Notes under the pieces: model-generated | What the model saw: the letters and a program-made list of their open reading frames with translations, nothing else | Databases searched by the model: none | What the model was told of the DNA's origin: nothing | Part shown: positions 14,005 to 25,071 of the stretch, piece by piece | How positions within the stretch are numbered: the stretch's first letter is position 1 | How the letters are laid out: every line of letters starts with the position of its first letter | Position numbers and translations under genes: made by a program | Assembly (NCBI RefSeq): GCF_031755915.1 | Contig: NC_083383.1 | Location: forward strand, 28,047,001 to 28,111,000 | Direction of reading: 5' to 3' | Origin: Ziziphus jujuba | Taxonomy: Eukaryota > Streptophyta > Magnoliopsida > Rosales > Rhamnaceae | Length of the DNA stretch: 64,000 bases

Positions 14005-14230
14005 AAAGATTAAAGTTCCAAATTGTAATCTATAAAACAGCAGTCATTAAAACAGAGTACAACCAAAATACACCGACCCCACAAAGCATTATTATAGATA
14101 AGGTGGGTGACCATATCCATTAATTATTGTGGCTGTGTAGCCTTCCTAGCATATTATTTCATTAATGTGGACAGCTATATGACATCTTAATGTGGACATA
14201 CATAGCGGAGTATATATATTCACATTAATT
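14005..14230 (-). other. 3' flank of MYB-1, duplicated at MYB-2
   Basis: The sequence from AAGATTAAAGTTCCAAATTG (14009) up to the stop codon is recognisably similar to 51116-51320 downstream of MYB-2. It shares the order of AAAGTTCCAAA, a TACRACCAAA block, ATTAATTAT(T)G(T)GG and TAATGTGGACAT. The gene duplication therefore extended at least 200 bp past the coding region. No clear poly(A) signal was chosen. Confidence 0.65.
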
Positions 14231-14723
14231 TTAAAGATCCCAAAGATCTATATCAACGGTAAATTCTCTCCAAAAACTCTGGTCGTCTTCCACAAAAACG
14301 TCTCCAATATTATTTGGTCCAACTGGATCATGATCTTCTTGATCATCATGAGGAAGTTTTGAAATGGGCTCTCCTTCAAACCCACTTACAGTATATGTAG
14401 CTTCTTCATTGGGTGTTGCATTATCTAGCAAATTTTCCCACCAATGAAGGTCTTCATCAAGAGATTTCTGGTTAAAGTTTTGTTGTTGATGAGGACGATT
14501 TATATTATCCATTGTTATAGTTGAAGCATAATTCTTACTCATCGATGGGAAACGTTTTGTAGAAGTCCGAGGCCGTGGCATTACTGCTTTGGTTCCATTT
14601 CCATGTGTCTTTTTGTCGCCATTAATTTCTTTATTTTTAATTTTGCCATGTAGATGACCATTCCAATAATTCTTCACATCGTTTGCTGTTCTTCCCGGTA
14701 ATCTTCCAGCAATGAGTGACCAC
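14231..14723 (-). CDS. MYB-1 exon 3
   Basis: 493 nt from the acceptor TAG to TAA at 14233-14231. It encodes the recognition helix of R3 ([20 protein letters not shown]) and the variable C-terminal activation region, including a WWENLL motif and the [14 protein letters not shown] end. Confidence 0.92.
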
Positions 14724-17631
14724 CTACATATTATACACGAATTATAAGTTATTTAACCATTCTGTTTATAAGCATGTAATTAATTAATTAGTAATAAAAT
14801 AGAAACGATGATGTTTAATTAATCCATCGAGTAAGTAGTTCATGGGTATTTATATTTACTTATTTGAAAATTAAATACTAACTATTCAAAATCTTTTGAA
14901 TTTTTTCTTTTTGCCAAAAAAACTTCTGATTTATTTGTTATCTTAAACTAATTAATAATAATAAAGAATTATACGCAGTTAATTAAATATAGCCATGCAA
15001 CAACAATGCAATACAAGTTATATAGCACATTCACAATTTCACGTTAAAAACAAAAATTGAGTGGGGTAACGTTCCTTATGAGCCAGAGTTTTAGGGTCCC
15101 AGCTATATGAGTCTCAGTTAGACAGCTATTAGCTACAGTAACTCTTCCTTTTCGAATTAGAGCTGCTATCTTTCTATTGCTATTTCTCGTTAGAAGAAAC
15201 TTGGAATTCAAATGTACCCCATAAGGTACTACCTTATTTGCTAGTTATAATTCTCAAGACTGAATATAGCTAGCTATCAGCAAGGTAACTATTATTGCCG
15301 GGAGGACATAGCAGAACAATCAACGTGTTGGACGGGCAAGCCCTGTCTATTATAAATGAGTAACTCCACTTATTTAGCTTTCCAATGATTAATATTGACA
15401 TTGAAAAATGCCTAATGCAAAACCAAATTAGAAACACTTTGTTTAAGTAACTTGAACCATACCTAGAAGGTGAAAGGCTGGCACTGGCGTATCAAAGGCA
15501 GGAGCTGGCACTCCCGGAATACCATAGCATTTTTCCGACTACAGTATATAGACACCAATAAAATAAACATCTACAGTAGAACCTCTAAGTTACAAGTAAA
15601 CCACAAGTACAAGATTTTATGCAGACAACGTATGGGTAAAATCATTATTTCCTCCTATAAAAGTTCAAAATTTTGTTTCCTCTATTCAAAATAAAAATTA
15701 ATGGTAAATACAATAATAGGTGAAATATAACCCCCTCTTTTATCTTTTTTTAGCAAGTATCTAATTTTCAAAAAAAAAATAAATTAATAAATAAAGAAAA
15801 AGTTGCTAATTTTCTTTGTCAAATTTATATCCTATTTGAATTTTTGAAATCTTTTATATCTGTCTTGAATGCGGTCACGTAAGCATGTGATACGCATTTA
15901 AAGCAGTATTAATTTCATCAAATCCTGACAATTTGATCCGGCACGTCTATTAAAATTTCAGAATTTTTCAGTTTGTTCAAAATAGAAAGAATACTAATCA
16001 CTTGGTGATACAGGTGCTTCTATCTATAACATAAATGACAACTTTACTATTTATATTGAATTGTGATTAAAATATTAATATATTTGGTTAAAATATTAAT
16101 ATATTTGGTTAGAACAAATTTTTTTCTTTTTTTGGGTAAAAATATTTGGTTAGATTAATTCGTTGCGTGTACAGTGTACTAAATGCAGCATCTAATTAGC
16201 TAGAAATACGATTCGTAACAATCAATGCTGATGTGGCAAGCTTAAACCTGCAATATTCTCTATAGCATTTAGCTATACATACTGATCACTTTGACCTGTA
16301 AATTTGATATGGTAGATGATATTCAAAGATTACAACATGAATGGCTAGGCCTAGATGTTATTTCTTTGAATTTTTTTTTGTTATTTTATTCATAGCTCAA
16401 AGAAACTTAAACAAGATGGACAAAATCCTTAGCTACAAACATAATTTTTGTCAGTAAGAGTATTCATTTGTGATAAAAATGAATGTTAGTCACTAAGATG
16501 TGTGGCCAATAAATATTTTGTCACTTAGATAGCCATAAACTTTGTAACTAGTATTTTTGTAATGAAAGTTATAGTGACAAACTAACTACAAACATTCAAA
16601 AAGATTCTATCACAAAAAGTTTTTATATTTGTGTAGCTTCATCACAAAAAAAATATTAGTTACAAAAATATATGACTTTATGTGAGTTGTTTTATTGGCA
16701 ACAAATCTTATTGACGTAGATAAATTATTGATACAAATACATAACTTAAGTGACAATATTTATTTTTGTTGATTAGAATTTCATCACTAAAGATTAAACT
16801 TCTTCTAGCAAATTGAAAAACTCTATTAGCCTTGAATATTTTATTTTATTTTTGTGTGCTATCACAAAGTCCAAAATATGTCTTTTGTCTTCAATCTTCT
16901 TCAAATGTGGATGTAATTACTTGATCACAGTTTTTTTTTATAAAAAAAGAAAAAAGAACTTTGATCATACTTTAAGAAGAAAACATTGTTTGACTTGACA
17001 ACAAAATGATTTTCCATTCAAAGTCAACGGAAAGGTACGAATAGAGGGCTAAATTCAGCCTCTTTTTATGATAGAATTATAAAGGTTGCATTACGTAAAA
17101 ACAGAAAGTAAAAAGACAAAATTGAGACAAAAGTAAAAGTTCGGACTTATTTTTGGAATTTAACGCGAAAACCTTAATTACACAAAAGGGAAAGAAAATT
17201 GACAAGCACACGGAGAAAGAAGACAGTATTTTCATATTTAGTATGTAAAGATGTTAGCTTAAAGTATATCATTTTTTATAAATTGATTAAGACATGGAAT
17301 TATAGAAATAAAAATGATCATAGAATATATATATATATAGAAGTCTTCAGCTAAAAAAGAAAAAGAATATATCTATAGAAGTACAAGAAGTACTAGATAT
17401 CCTTCTTTACTAATTAATTGAGTCTGCAGAAAAGAAAAAACACAAAACAAAAAGCAAACCTGTTGCCTAAAAGCTTGTGAAGTCTAAGAAGAAGATCAAC
17501 TTCATCCTCCGTGAATTTCCCTTTCTTGATTTCCGGCTTTAGATAATTCAACCACCTCAATCTACAGCTTTTCCGGCATCTATTCAGACCTGTTAAAATA
17601 CATAAATTACAACATCATGCATTTTAATATC

Positions 17632-17680
<49 letters not shown>

Positions 17681-17905
17681 TTATATGCCCAAAAATCCAT
17701 CTCGTTATTCATAATCTTTCGTTTAAAAAAAAAAAAAAGCCTATTCTCTCTCACTCTCATAATTATTCCAATTAGCCTTATATTTACCAGCTTTGGAAGG
17801 AATTTGATGCCATTTTCCTTCTCCATGTTTTTCAACCCAACGCCTGAGACGATCATCTTCCTCTTTACTCCATGCTCCTTTCCTCAGGCCTAAGGAGCTG
17901 TCCAT
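14231..17905 (-). CDS. MYB-1: R2R3-MYB transcription factor, anthocyanin-activator type (subgroup 6)
   Basis: Three exons, minus strand: 17905-17788, 17589-17460 and 14723-14231, giving 246 aa. Splice sites are GT-AG with phases 1 and 2, as usual for R2R3-MYBs. R2 spans about residues 9-59 with W12, W32 and W52; R3 spans about 62-110 with F65, W84 and W103. The bHLH-partner signature [DE]Lx2[RK]x3Lx6Lx3R is complete (D71, L72, R75, L79, L86, R90), and ANDV (96-99) follows, as in PAP1/MYBA/MYB10-type anthocyanin activators. The acidic C-terminus ends in a VDIDLWDL block. The expected role is nuclear activation of flavonoid and anthocyanin genes together with a bHLH and a WD40 protein. The clade motif KPRPR[ST]F is altered to MPRPRTS, and a block of about 7 residues after R3 is missing compared with MYB-2, so activity is uncertain. 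I chose the start MDSS by alignment with family N-termini. Confidence 0.93.
14724..17459 (-). other. MYB-1 intron 2 (2.7 kb)
   Basis: Parts align by eye with MYB-2 intron 2. For example, the block around 15825-15910 (CTATTTGAATTTTTGAAATC and AAGCATGTG) resembles 53368-53460, and 15530-15600 resembles 52485-52560. A block at about 16440-16800, rich in short GTGAC/GTCAC words, looks like a copy-specific insertion. Block 15060-15370 is unfamiliar and has no evident match in MYB-2 intron 2. Confidence 0.7.
17460..17589 (-). CDS. MYB-1 exon 2
   Basis: 130 nt, the standard length of R2R3-MYB exon 2. It encodes [18 protein letters not shown] and the start of R3, ending HKLLGN plus two bases of the next codon. 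The acceptor ends in AACAG and the donor is GTTTGC. Confidence 0.93.
17590..17787 (-). other. MYB-1 intron 1 (198 bp)
   Basis: Short GT-AG intron containing an AT microsatellite (about 17630-17675). It is the phase-1 intron conserved in R2R3-MYBs. Confidence 0.85.
17788..17905 (-). CDS. MYB-1 exon 1
   Basis: 118 nt, 39 codons plus one base, beginning [18 protein letters not shown] and ending in KAG. The donor GTAAAT is at 17787-17782. It covers most of R2, including W12 and W32. Confidence 0.92.
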
Positions 17906-18010
17906 GGAATGGAGCATGCGTAATATTTTTTCAATTATTTTTTTGGTTCACCCTCTGTTGCTTCAATGTAGCACATCCAAGCCAATATATATCTATATAT
18001 AGTCTAAAAC
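17906..18010 (-). promoter_or_regulatory. Putative core promoter of MYB-1
   Basis: On the minus strand, CTATATATAGATATATATTGG lies about 80-100 bp upstream of the ATG (roughly 17983-18003), a plausible TATA box. The transcription start is inferred. Confidence 0.4.
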
Positions 18011-18961
18011 CTAGCTTTCTGTTGTGATTTCCTTGTAAGATGAATGGTCCAAAAAATCCATGCCATGCATACAGATAAGACCGAATTAATGATGACACAG
18101 ATCATGTTCAGACAAAAGTTAAAAGTAACTTTCAAATCATCAGTGAGAGCTAACAGTCCAACCTTTCTAAATCATGACCACATGTTCTGGAGACATACCC
18201 AAGAAAGGTAGCTAGAATAATTTTATTACTCCACCAATGTAAGATAAAATCCCCATTTATTTCTACCTGATTTTTTTATATATATATTTTTATATATAAT
18301 ATAAATAAAATAAAAACATAAAAACATTAAATTATATTAATATTTTAAAATCATATCAATTTTTTTTATTATATATTAAAAGTTTATGAAAAATCATATA
18401 AAATAGATAATTTAAAAATTACCTGATTTTGTTCCAGCTACTCCATCATGTTTTTGAAGTGGCAGTATTTAAACCCAGGCCACCATTTAATGGGCTTCTT
18501 ACCGCACGAATTGACAGAATGCGGCTGTGGTCAATTTGGAACATAGGCACTACTCCTTTCTTCTTGATCTTCTTTTGTTAAAACACTGTTCATCTTTTGT
18601 TTCTTTTCCTTTTTTATTACTTTAGTTTTTGCTTTTGCCAACTTGATAGTGGTATATGAAGTTGATAAACAGTAAATATATAATTGTGATATAATAAAAA
18701 TATTGTAAAAACTTTATAATAATGAAATTCTATTTCATATGTTATGATTACCACAGAAAAAAATAAATTTCCAATCAGATTTTAAAAAATTTAATTAACC
18801 TTTAATGGTAATTTTTATTGGGTCTTGTTTAAATCTAATAGGTTGTAACTTCCATTTTTAAGTTTTATTAGAAAACAAATATGTATTTATAAAATATAAT
18901 ATTATCTAGATGATGTAGTTTGCCACATAAATTATCCTTATCAGAACTCTATTATATCATA

Positions 18962-18992
<31 letters not shown>

Positions 18993-19360
18993 TCTAACCT
19001 GAACTTAAATTTGGTTGAAAAAAGTTAAAAGTTCGTTTTTTGTTTTGTTTTGTTTTGATTTTTTACGAAGCAAATACTACATTTTAAAGTTGGTGGTGAC
19101 GCACTGCCATAGAATTGATGTGTAGCTTTCATATAGGCGACGCAACTGCCAGTCAAACGGATCCATAAAAGTAAAAGGGTTTAATTGAATCAGTTTTTGA
19201 AAATAATAATAATAATAATAATGATAATAATAATAAATAATCAGGTAAATGAAAAATAAATAATTTGTAAATCTCTCTCATAAATATTTCTAAATAATTA
19301 GTTAATATAGAATAATTCAGTAAATGCATGCTATACATATATATAATAATAAAATAAAAA
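18011..19360. other. MYB-1 upstream region, AT-rich
   Basis: No gene recognised. Contains poly-A/T tracts and a TA microsatellite at about 18967-18992. Confidence 0.45.
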
Positions 19361-19505
19361 TTTATGATACGGAAGATCCATACTATATTATGGTATGAAT
19401 TTCAATATTCATTTTTGTATGATAATATTGACTGATGATTTTTTTAAAATTATCATCAATATTAAAATTCACATAATAAAAATATATGGACATCCGTATC
19501 ATAAA
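19361..19505. mobile_element. MITE family 1, copy 1 (about 145 bp inverted repeat)
   Basis: Begins TTTATGATACGGAAGATCCA and ends GGACATCCGTATCATAAA. The two halves are near reverse complements over about 45 bp (TGAATTTCAATATT pairs with AATATTAAAATTCA). A longer relative lies at 58908-59126. Confidence 0.7.
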
Positions 19506-20147
19506 TGAAATATAAATATTTTAATCATATATATTTATGTCCTGATATTTTGGGATTTTAGATCAATTTTATAATTTAGCTTTTAATCAATATTTAAAAT
19601 AAAAGGTTAAAGTTAAAGGTTAATATCATATAAACATTTTTATTTTACTTTTATTTTTAAAAATATTATGTAGTTGAAACAATTTAAAAATAACTTTTAT
19701 CATTAATATTTTTCTATTATTTTATAATCTTTCTCCTAACGATCAGTATAAAAGATCATAAATATCTTCAAAATTTTGAAGAAGTGACTTTTGCATTTAA
19801 AAATGATTTTTTTAAAACAAATAATATATACTAATTTAAATATTAGCTTATTATTAATAGAGGATAAGTTAAATATTTTACTTAAAAAAACCAATAATTT
19901 TTCCCTTTATCTTTAAAATATTTTATTTTATATTATATATTTTTTTCGGTATTATTATATATTTACGTGTTTAAGGATATTAAATTGATTTACAATATTT
20001 TTCTTAAAAAAATGTGCATTGATTTATGATTATGAAATAAATAAAATCTTTATTTATAATCAGTCCAAAATAAAAATCTCTTTCAAAAAAAAAAATAATA
20101 ATAATTGGAAAAAGTAAAAAAAATATTCTTTTAACAGATTTTCTGTC

Positions 20148-20179
<32 letters not shown>

Positions 20180-21640
20180 GTATACATAAGTAAAATATAT
20201 AAATATGTGTATATCCTTCTGTTCGATGAGATATATGGAGAAATTTGAGCATTGTTCATCTAAATAACAATTTTCCTCTTATCCTTGATTGCCAACGTTC
20301 CCCAAGAAGTAAAAAAATCCTTCTCTGATTTTAGATTATTTCCAACTTTTTTTTTTTTACCCAAAAAAATCAATGTAGTGCAACCTAGCCACACTGCTTT
20401 TTTTTTTTTTTTAATTTTAGTTTTCTTTTTCAATATGCGAAATCACAAAGAAGAGTAAGAAATCTGCAAATTGCCTAGAAGAAGAAGAGGAAAAAAAGCT
20501 TTTTTTTTATTTTTATTTTTTTAATTTTTTTAATTTTTTAATTTTTTTAATTTTTCACCTTTGATCTGTTACATGGGAAATCTAGGAGGAAAAAAAAAAG
20601 CTTTTCTTTTATTTTTTTTTTACTTTTTCCCTTAGATCTGCTACAGGGGAAGCCAATAAGATGATTTTTTTTGTTTTTTCCTACAAGATGAGGAAGCCAG
20701 ACGAAGAGGAAAATGAAGTAGAAAGCTTTTTTTTTTTTTTTTTCTTGGATCTAGATTTTCAAATCATTCCCCCATATATTTATTTTCTTTTTGATGGAGA
20801 TATGATGCTGACTTAAAAAAAAAAAACACTGTTGATCGATTTGTGAAGGAGAAGGAGAAGAAAAAAGGGGTCTGTCCCCAAAACTATCCTTTTTTTTTTT
20901 TTTTTGGTCCCCCTAACTTTTTGGCACACTTAATAATATTAAGTTTTGAAAATTACAATTTCAGTGAATTACAAATTTATCATCTTTTCATTATATATTT
21001 TTTTAATAAATTATCTAAATATAAACTATCTATTTTTTCTGTCTCCTGTATGACTCGAACTTGTGCTCTCATGGATATAAATAAAAATACTCGAACTAGT
21101 ACTCTCATGAAAATAAATAGAAATGTTCTACCATTGGAGCCAACCCGCTTCGTCATCTTTTCATTATATTTAATAGAAAGTTTTTTGCTTAAATATATTT
21201 AATAGAAAGTTGCTAGCGCAGAGGGTGTGCTAATTGTGTCAAGCCACGTGTATTTTTTGAAATAGAAATAAAATATAAAGGATCCATATTATGTTAATCC
21301 TCAAATAAATAATAATGATTAATTAACAAAAACAATCAAAAATTTAAAAAAAGACCTATTTTGTATTAATATTTTTACTAAAACAATTAATATTATAGCA
21401 CATATCTAAGAAATATAAATGTTAATCAGACAAAATTATAGCTTTTTGGAGGGGGAAAAAAAGATAATTATGGTTGTAATTTTTTTTAAAAAAATTTCAA
21501 TATCATTTAAAAATATTAATGGCTAATTAATAAGAACAATAAAAAATAAAAAGCGCTTATCATGGATTAGCATTTTCGGTAAAACATTTAATATTTCAAT
21601 GTTTTAAACTATATTAAATATTTAAAAATATTTAAAATAT
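19506..21640. other. Intergenic, homopolymer-rich DNA with a SINE-like remnant
   Basis: Contains a TA run (about 20154-20180). At 20480-20760 there are three imperfect repeats, each an AGCTTTT(n) tract followed by a GATCTG(T/C)TACA-type word. No protein gene is recognised. Confidence 0.45.
21040..21160 (-). mobile_element. tRNA-derived SINE-like remnant
   Basis: On the minus strand the order is TTGGCTCCAATGGTAGAAC (A-box-like), then two copies in a tandem of about 37 bp of a word related to the pol III B box (AGTTCGAGT). It is too degenerate for a tRNA gene. A SINE or tRNA-like fragment is the best reading. Confidence 0.35.
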
Positions 21641-21749
21641 ATATTGTGAAAATTGGAACTGACCAAAATATATCTTTTCCCATTTGCACATCAGATCCAC
21701 AAATAGGACCGGTCCTATATAAGTTTATATATATATATATAGCGATATT

Positions 21750-21825
21750 CTATGGTACAAACCATCTACATGTAGACTGTATGTTTTTTTATAAAATCTA
21801 TATACAGACGGTTTGTATCGTAAAA
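21750..21825. mobile_element. Small inverted-repeat element flanked by TA runs
   Basis: CTATGGTACAAACCATCTAC is partly complementary to TATACAGACGGTTTGTATCG. It is flanked by (TA)n on both sides and its TTCTATGGT start is shared with the larger hairpin at 21900. Confidence 0.45.
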
Positions 21826-21855
21826 CTACTATATATATATATATGTTAGTTTTAC

Positions 21856-21891
<36 letters not shown>

Positions 21892-21899
21892 CGAAAATT

Positions 21900-22045
21900 C
21901 TATGGTGAGGATGGTCCGCATGAGGACCGCAGTATTAGTGACGGTTTTTCATAGTATTAACGACAGTTTTTTAGAAAATTGTCACCAATACTATGAAAAA
22001 CCGTCACCAATACTGTGGTCCGCATGAGGACGGTCTGCACCATAG
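21900..22045. mobile_element. Hairpin MITE, arms of about 60 bp
   Basis: The left arm starts CTATGGTGAGGATGGTCCGC and the right arm ends GACGGTCTGCACCATAG. The arms are near-perfect reverse complements (GACGGTTTTTCATAGTATT pairs with AATACTATGAAAAACCGTC) around a short central loop. TA runs flank both sides, so the insertion target may have been TA-rich. Confidence 0.75.
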
Positions 22046-22201
22046 ACGGACTGTATATATATATATATATATTTATCATTAATAATAATAAAAAAAACTA
22101 ATCTAAGAAAGATAAGACATGTTTTGAATCTATGATTTTACCAGTAGAGTGAAGGGCGCATCATTACTAATTTCATTATGGGTCCATTGTCAGGCTTCTG
22201 G

Positions 22202-23261
22202 TAAGGGTGGCAATTCATGTTACCCTGCTGTGTTCGTGTCAATCCGTTTATTAATCGTGTCGAAATTGCTTAACCTTAATCCGACCTATTTATTAATCAT
22301 GTCAAAAATTTTCAACCATAACTCGACCTGTTTATTAATCATGTCAAAAGTCTTCAACCCAAGCACGATCCGTTTAATAAACAGGTAACCTAACACTACC
22401 AATGTAACCTGTTTATCAAATAGGTCAATTTGGATCAATACGATCCGTTTACACGAAATTGACCCGTTTATACGAAATTGACCTATTTATACGAAATTGA
22501 CCAATTTATACAAAATTTATCTAATTAAATAAATTACCTTATTTAAATTAATTATTTCAAATAAAATAAAAATAATTTAGTCATTAATTATTTCAAATTA
22601 AAATATATATGTAAAACCATATAATTATAGTTACAAATTTACAATAATATAACATATGATATGATAATATAACAAACTCATATAATAGTTAAATATAGAT
22701 ACATATATATACATAATAAATCTAATACTACTTCTTTAAAAATAATATGAAAAAAACTTTATTAATAATTGTGTTTTTAATTTTCTACATCTCCAATACT
22801 CTTAGACATATTAATTTTTATTTTTTCGATGTTCACAAATCCATATGTATATCAAACATGTTATATTTAAGTAAATAAATATTATTTCAATATTTTTTAT
22901 TTTTTATTTTTAATTAATAAAATAAAATTAATAATATAATCTTAAATAAGTTTGATATTTAGTAACAAAAATGTATTAGTTAAAGTTTTATTAATAGTAA
23001 ATTTCATATATTAAAATTATAATTTAAATGGGTTATAATCATGTCGGATTCGTGTTAAACGGATCAATCCAAAATTGATACGTTTAATTAATCGAGTTAA
23101 TTTCAGATTAAGCAGGTGAATTCGAAATTGACATGTTTATTAATCATGTTAAACGAGTTAACCCAAATTTGATCCAAACTCATTTATAATAAATCCAAAC
23201 CCGTTAATTCTATATTGTCTTCGAGAAGTGTCATTGTGTCATGACCTAAATTGCACCCTTA
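22202..23261. mobile_element. Non-autonomous hAT-like element (1.06 kb)
   Basis: Terminal inverted repeats are TAAGGGTGGCAATTCATG at the left and CATGACCTAAATTGCACCCTTA at the right with a few differences. Flanks GCTTCTGG and GTTTCTAG form an imperfect 8-bp target duplication, as expected for hAT elements. The interior repeats words such as CGTTTATTAATCGTGTC and GACCCGTTTA, typical of a common plant dispersed repeat. No transposase reading frame is present. Confidence 0.65.
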
Positions 23262-23537
23262 GTTTCTAGTGTGTTTGAGGCTTTGGTGCTCTCTTACAGC
23301 TTTGCTTAATTGTTGTCACATAATTTCTCTTCTTTCTTATTTTTCTAAAAACTATATAAATTTAATATAAAAAGACCAATTGTTCCACTCTATATTAAAT
23401 ATTCTTACATTTATGTCACATTTAGTGTATATATAATGGTTATTTTTTATAAAATATAATTAATTACTTATAGGAATTAAAAAAAGAAAAAAATAGATAT
23501 TTCTATGATATGTTTAGTTATTATTTTTAATTAGGTT

Positions 23538-23870
23538 CAACATTTAAGAGGATATATTCAATTTAGAGTTTGATGGATTTAAAATGAGCTATAAACTTTA
23601 AAAGATTTGGTGGATTGGTATGGAATTCTACAGGCTCGATAAAGATTTTATAAGAATCCAACGAAATCTTTAGGTTTAAGGCTGAATTTCATATTGACAA
23701 TCTTTACGTAGTATTTTGCATAAATTTATAAATATAGTCCAGATTATCAAATATTCATTTAAAGTTTGGTAGATTTCAACTTAATAATATTAAGATTTTC
23801 AAAACATATGAACCAAATAATATTTTTATATTCAACTAACTAAAACTAAACATATATTTTATGTTAAAAG
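23538..23870. mobile_element. MITE family 2, copy 1
   Basis: Starts GAGGATATATTCAATTTAGAG and continues with TCCAACGAAATCTTTAGG and CTGAATTTCATATTGACAA. The same order of words is found in reverse orientation at 56480-56890 in MYB-2 intron 1. The right border is uncertain. Confidence 0.55.
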
Positions 23871-24570
23871 TTGAGTTATCTTTTCATTACAGAAACAAAA
23901 ATTTTTAATATATCCAAATAGAGTAGAATATATTCATAAACTTCATATATTGTTATAAATATAACTATATTTGATGGAAAATGTTAAAAGAGCTTTACAA
24001 GAAAATATAATTAACGTTGGAACCTTAGAGGATATTTAATTCTCCTTTATCAAATATAATTATTTTTAAAACTATTAAATTAAGTAGGTGGATAAATTGT
24101 ATTACTTATGAATTAATTAAAGTTCTCTATGTCTACAATAAAAAAATATTTTTATATGTCAAAGAATGTTTAGTTCTTATTAGCCAAAAATATATTTATA
24201 TTGTTTAGTTGATGTATATTAAACATATTAATATTATTTATTCAAAAAAAATATTAATATTGTTTATTTTTACTTTTTGAAAGTCATATGGTTTAGTTGC
24301 AGTGCGTTGATTAGTTTGGCATTATAAAATTAAACATTTTGTCGCAAATAAAGAACAATTTTGAAAAGTTATGTAAAATATAGTGAGAGGAGGAGCAAAA
24401 ACGATTGTTTAAAAAGAACACCTTTAACCAAGAGTTCTAAAAAAACCAAGACAAAAATCTCTAATCATCTTATTTTCTTATGACTTTTAATCGTTTCCCT
24501 TTTGAAAATATAAAACATTTCACTTCACTTTTCTATTAATCTTTCCCTAGTAAATTGTGTCCCCAGTAAG
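23871..24570. other. Intergenic, AT-rich, nothing recognised
   Basis: No gene-like frame, tRNA or repeat border was recognised in this stretch. Confidence 0.4.
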
Positions 24571-24573
24571 ATT

Positions 24574-24803
24574 ATTGGTGGTCTGCCACAAATGAACCCC
24601 ATGTTTCTCGTTCATTCTAACATCATGTTCATAGATATTTTATGTGAATTAGTCATAGTCATGTTATTCACTTATACAACTTATTTGTATTGGTGGTCTG
24701 CCACAAATGAGACCCATGCTTCCCGTTCATTCTAACATCATGTTCATAGATATTTTATGTGAATTAGTCATAGTCATGTTATTCACTTATACAACTTATT
24801 AGT
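24574..24803. repeat. Tandem duplication, two units of 115 bp
   Basis: The unit starting ATTGGTGGTCTGCCACAAAT occurs at 24574 and 24689 and is almost identical throughout, ending CACTTATACAACTTATT. The near identity suggests a recent duplication. Confidence 0.9.
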
Positions 24804-25071
24804 ATTAGCGATGAGATTGACTTGTTTATTAACTTTTACAGTTAGACCTTTGAATACACACTTTTTATAATATTTTAATTTGCTCATTAGACTGAAAGAC
24901 AAGTTCTTTTTAAAGTACAATTGACTTATTACTTGTCATTATTATTATTATTATTATTTATTATTTATTTTTTGTATATATAGATTGGGGATAAGTCATG
25001 GTTTAACTTATGATACATATGATAATAAGAGACTAGGATTTGAGGCATTTATGGCAAAAAAGTTAGAGATG

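Noticed and set aside
21040..21160. Possible tRNA gene (A- and B-box-like words, minus strand)
   Set aside because: Spacing and a duplicated degenerate B box do not allow a cloverleaf; a SINE-like remnant fits better.
24574..24803. CRISPR-like repeat
   Set aside because: Only two adjacent 115-bp units without spacers, in a plant nuclear context.
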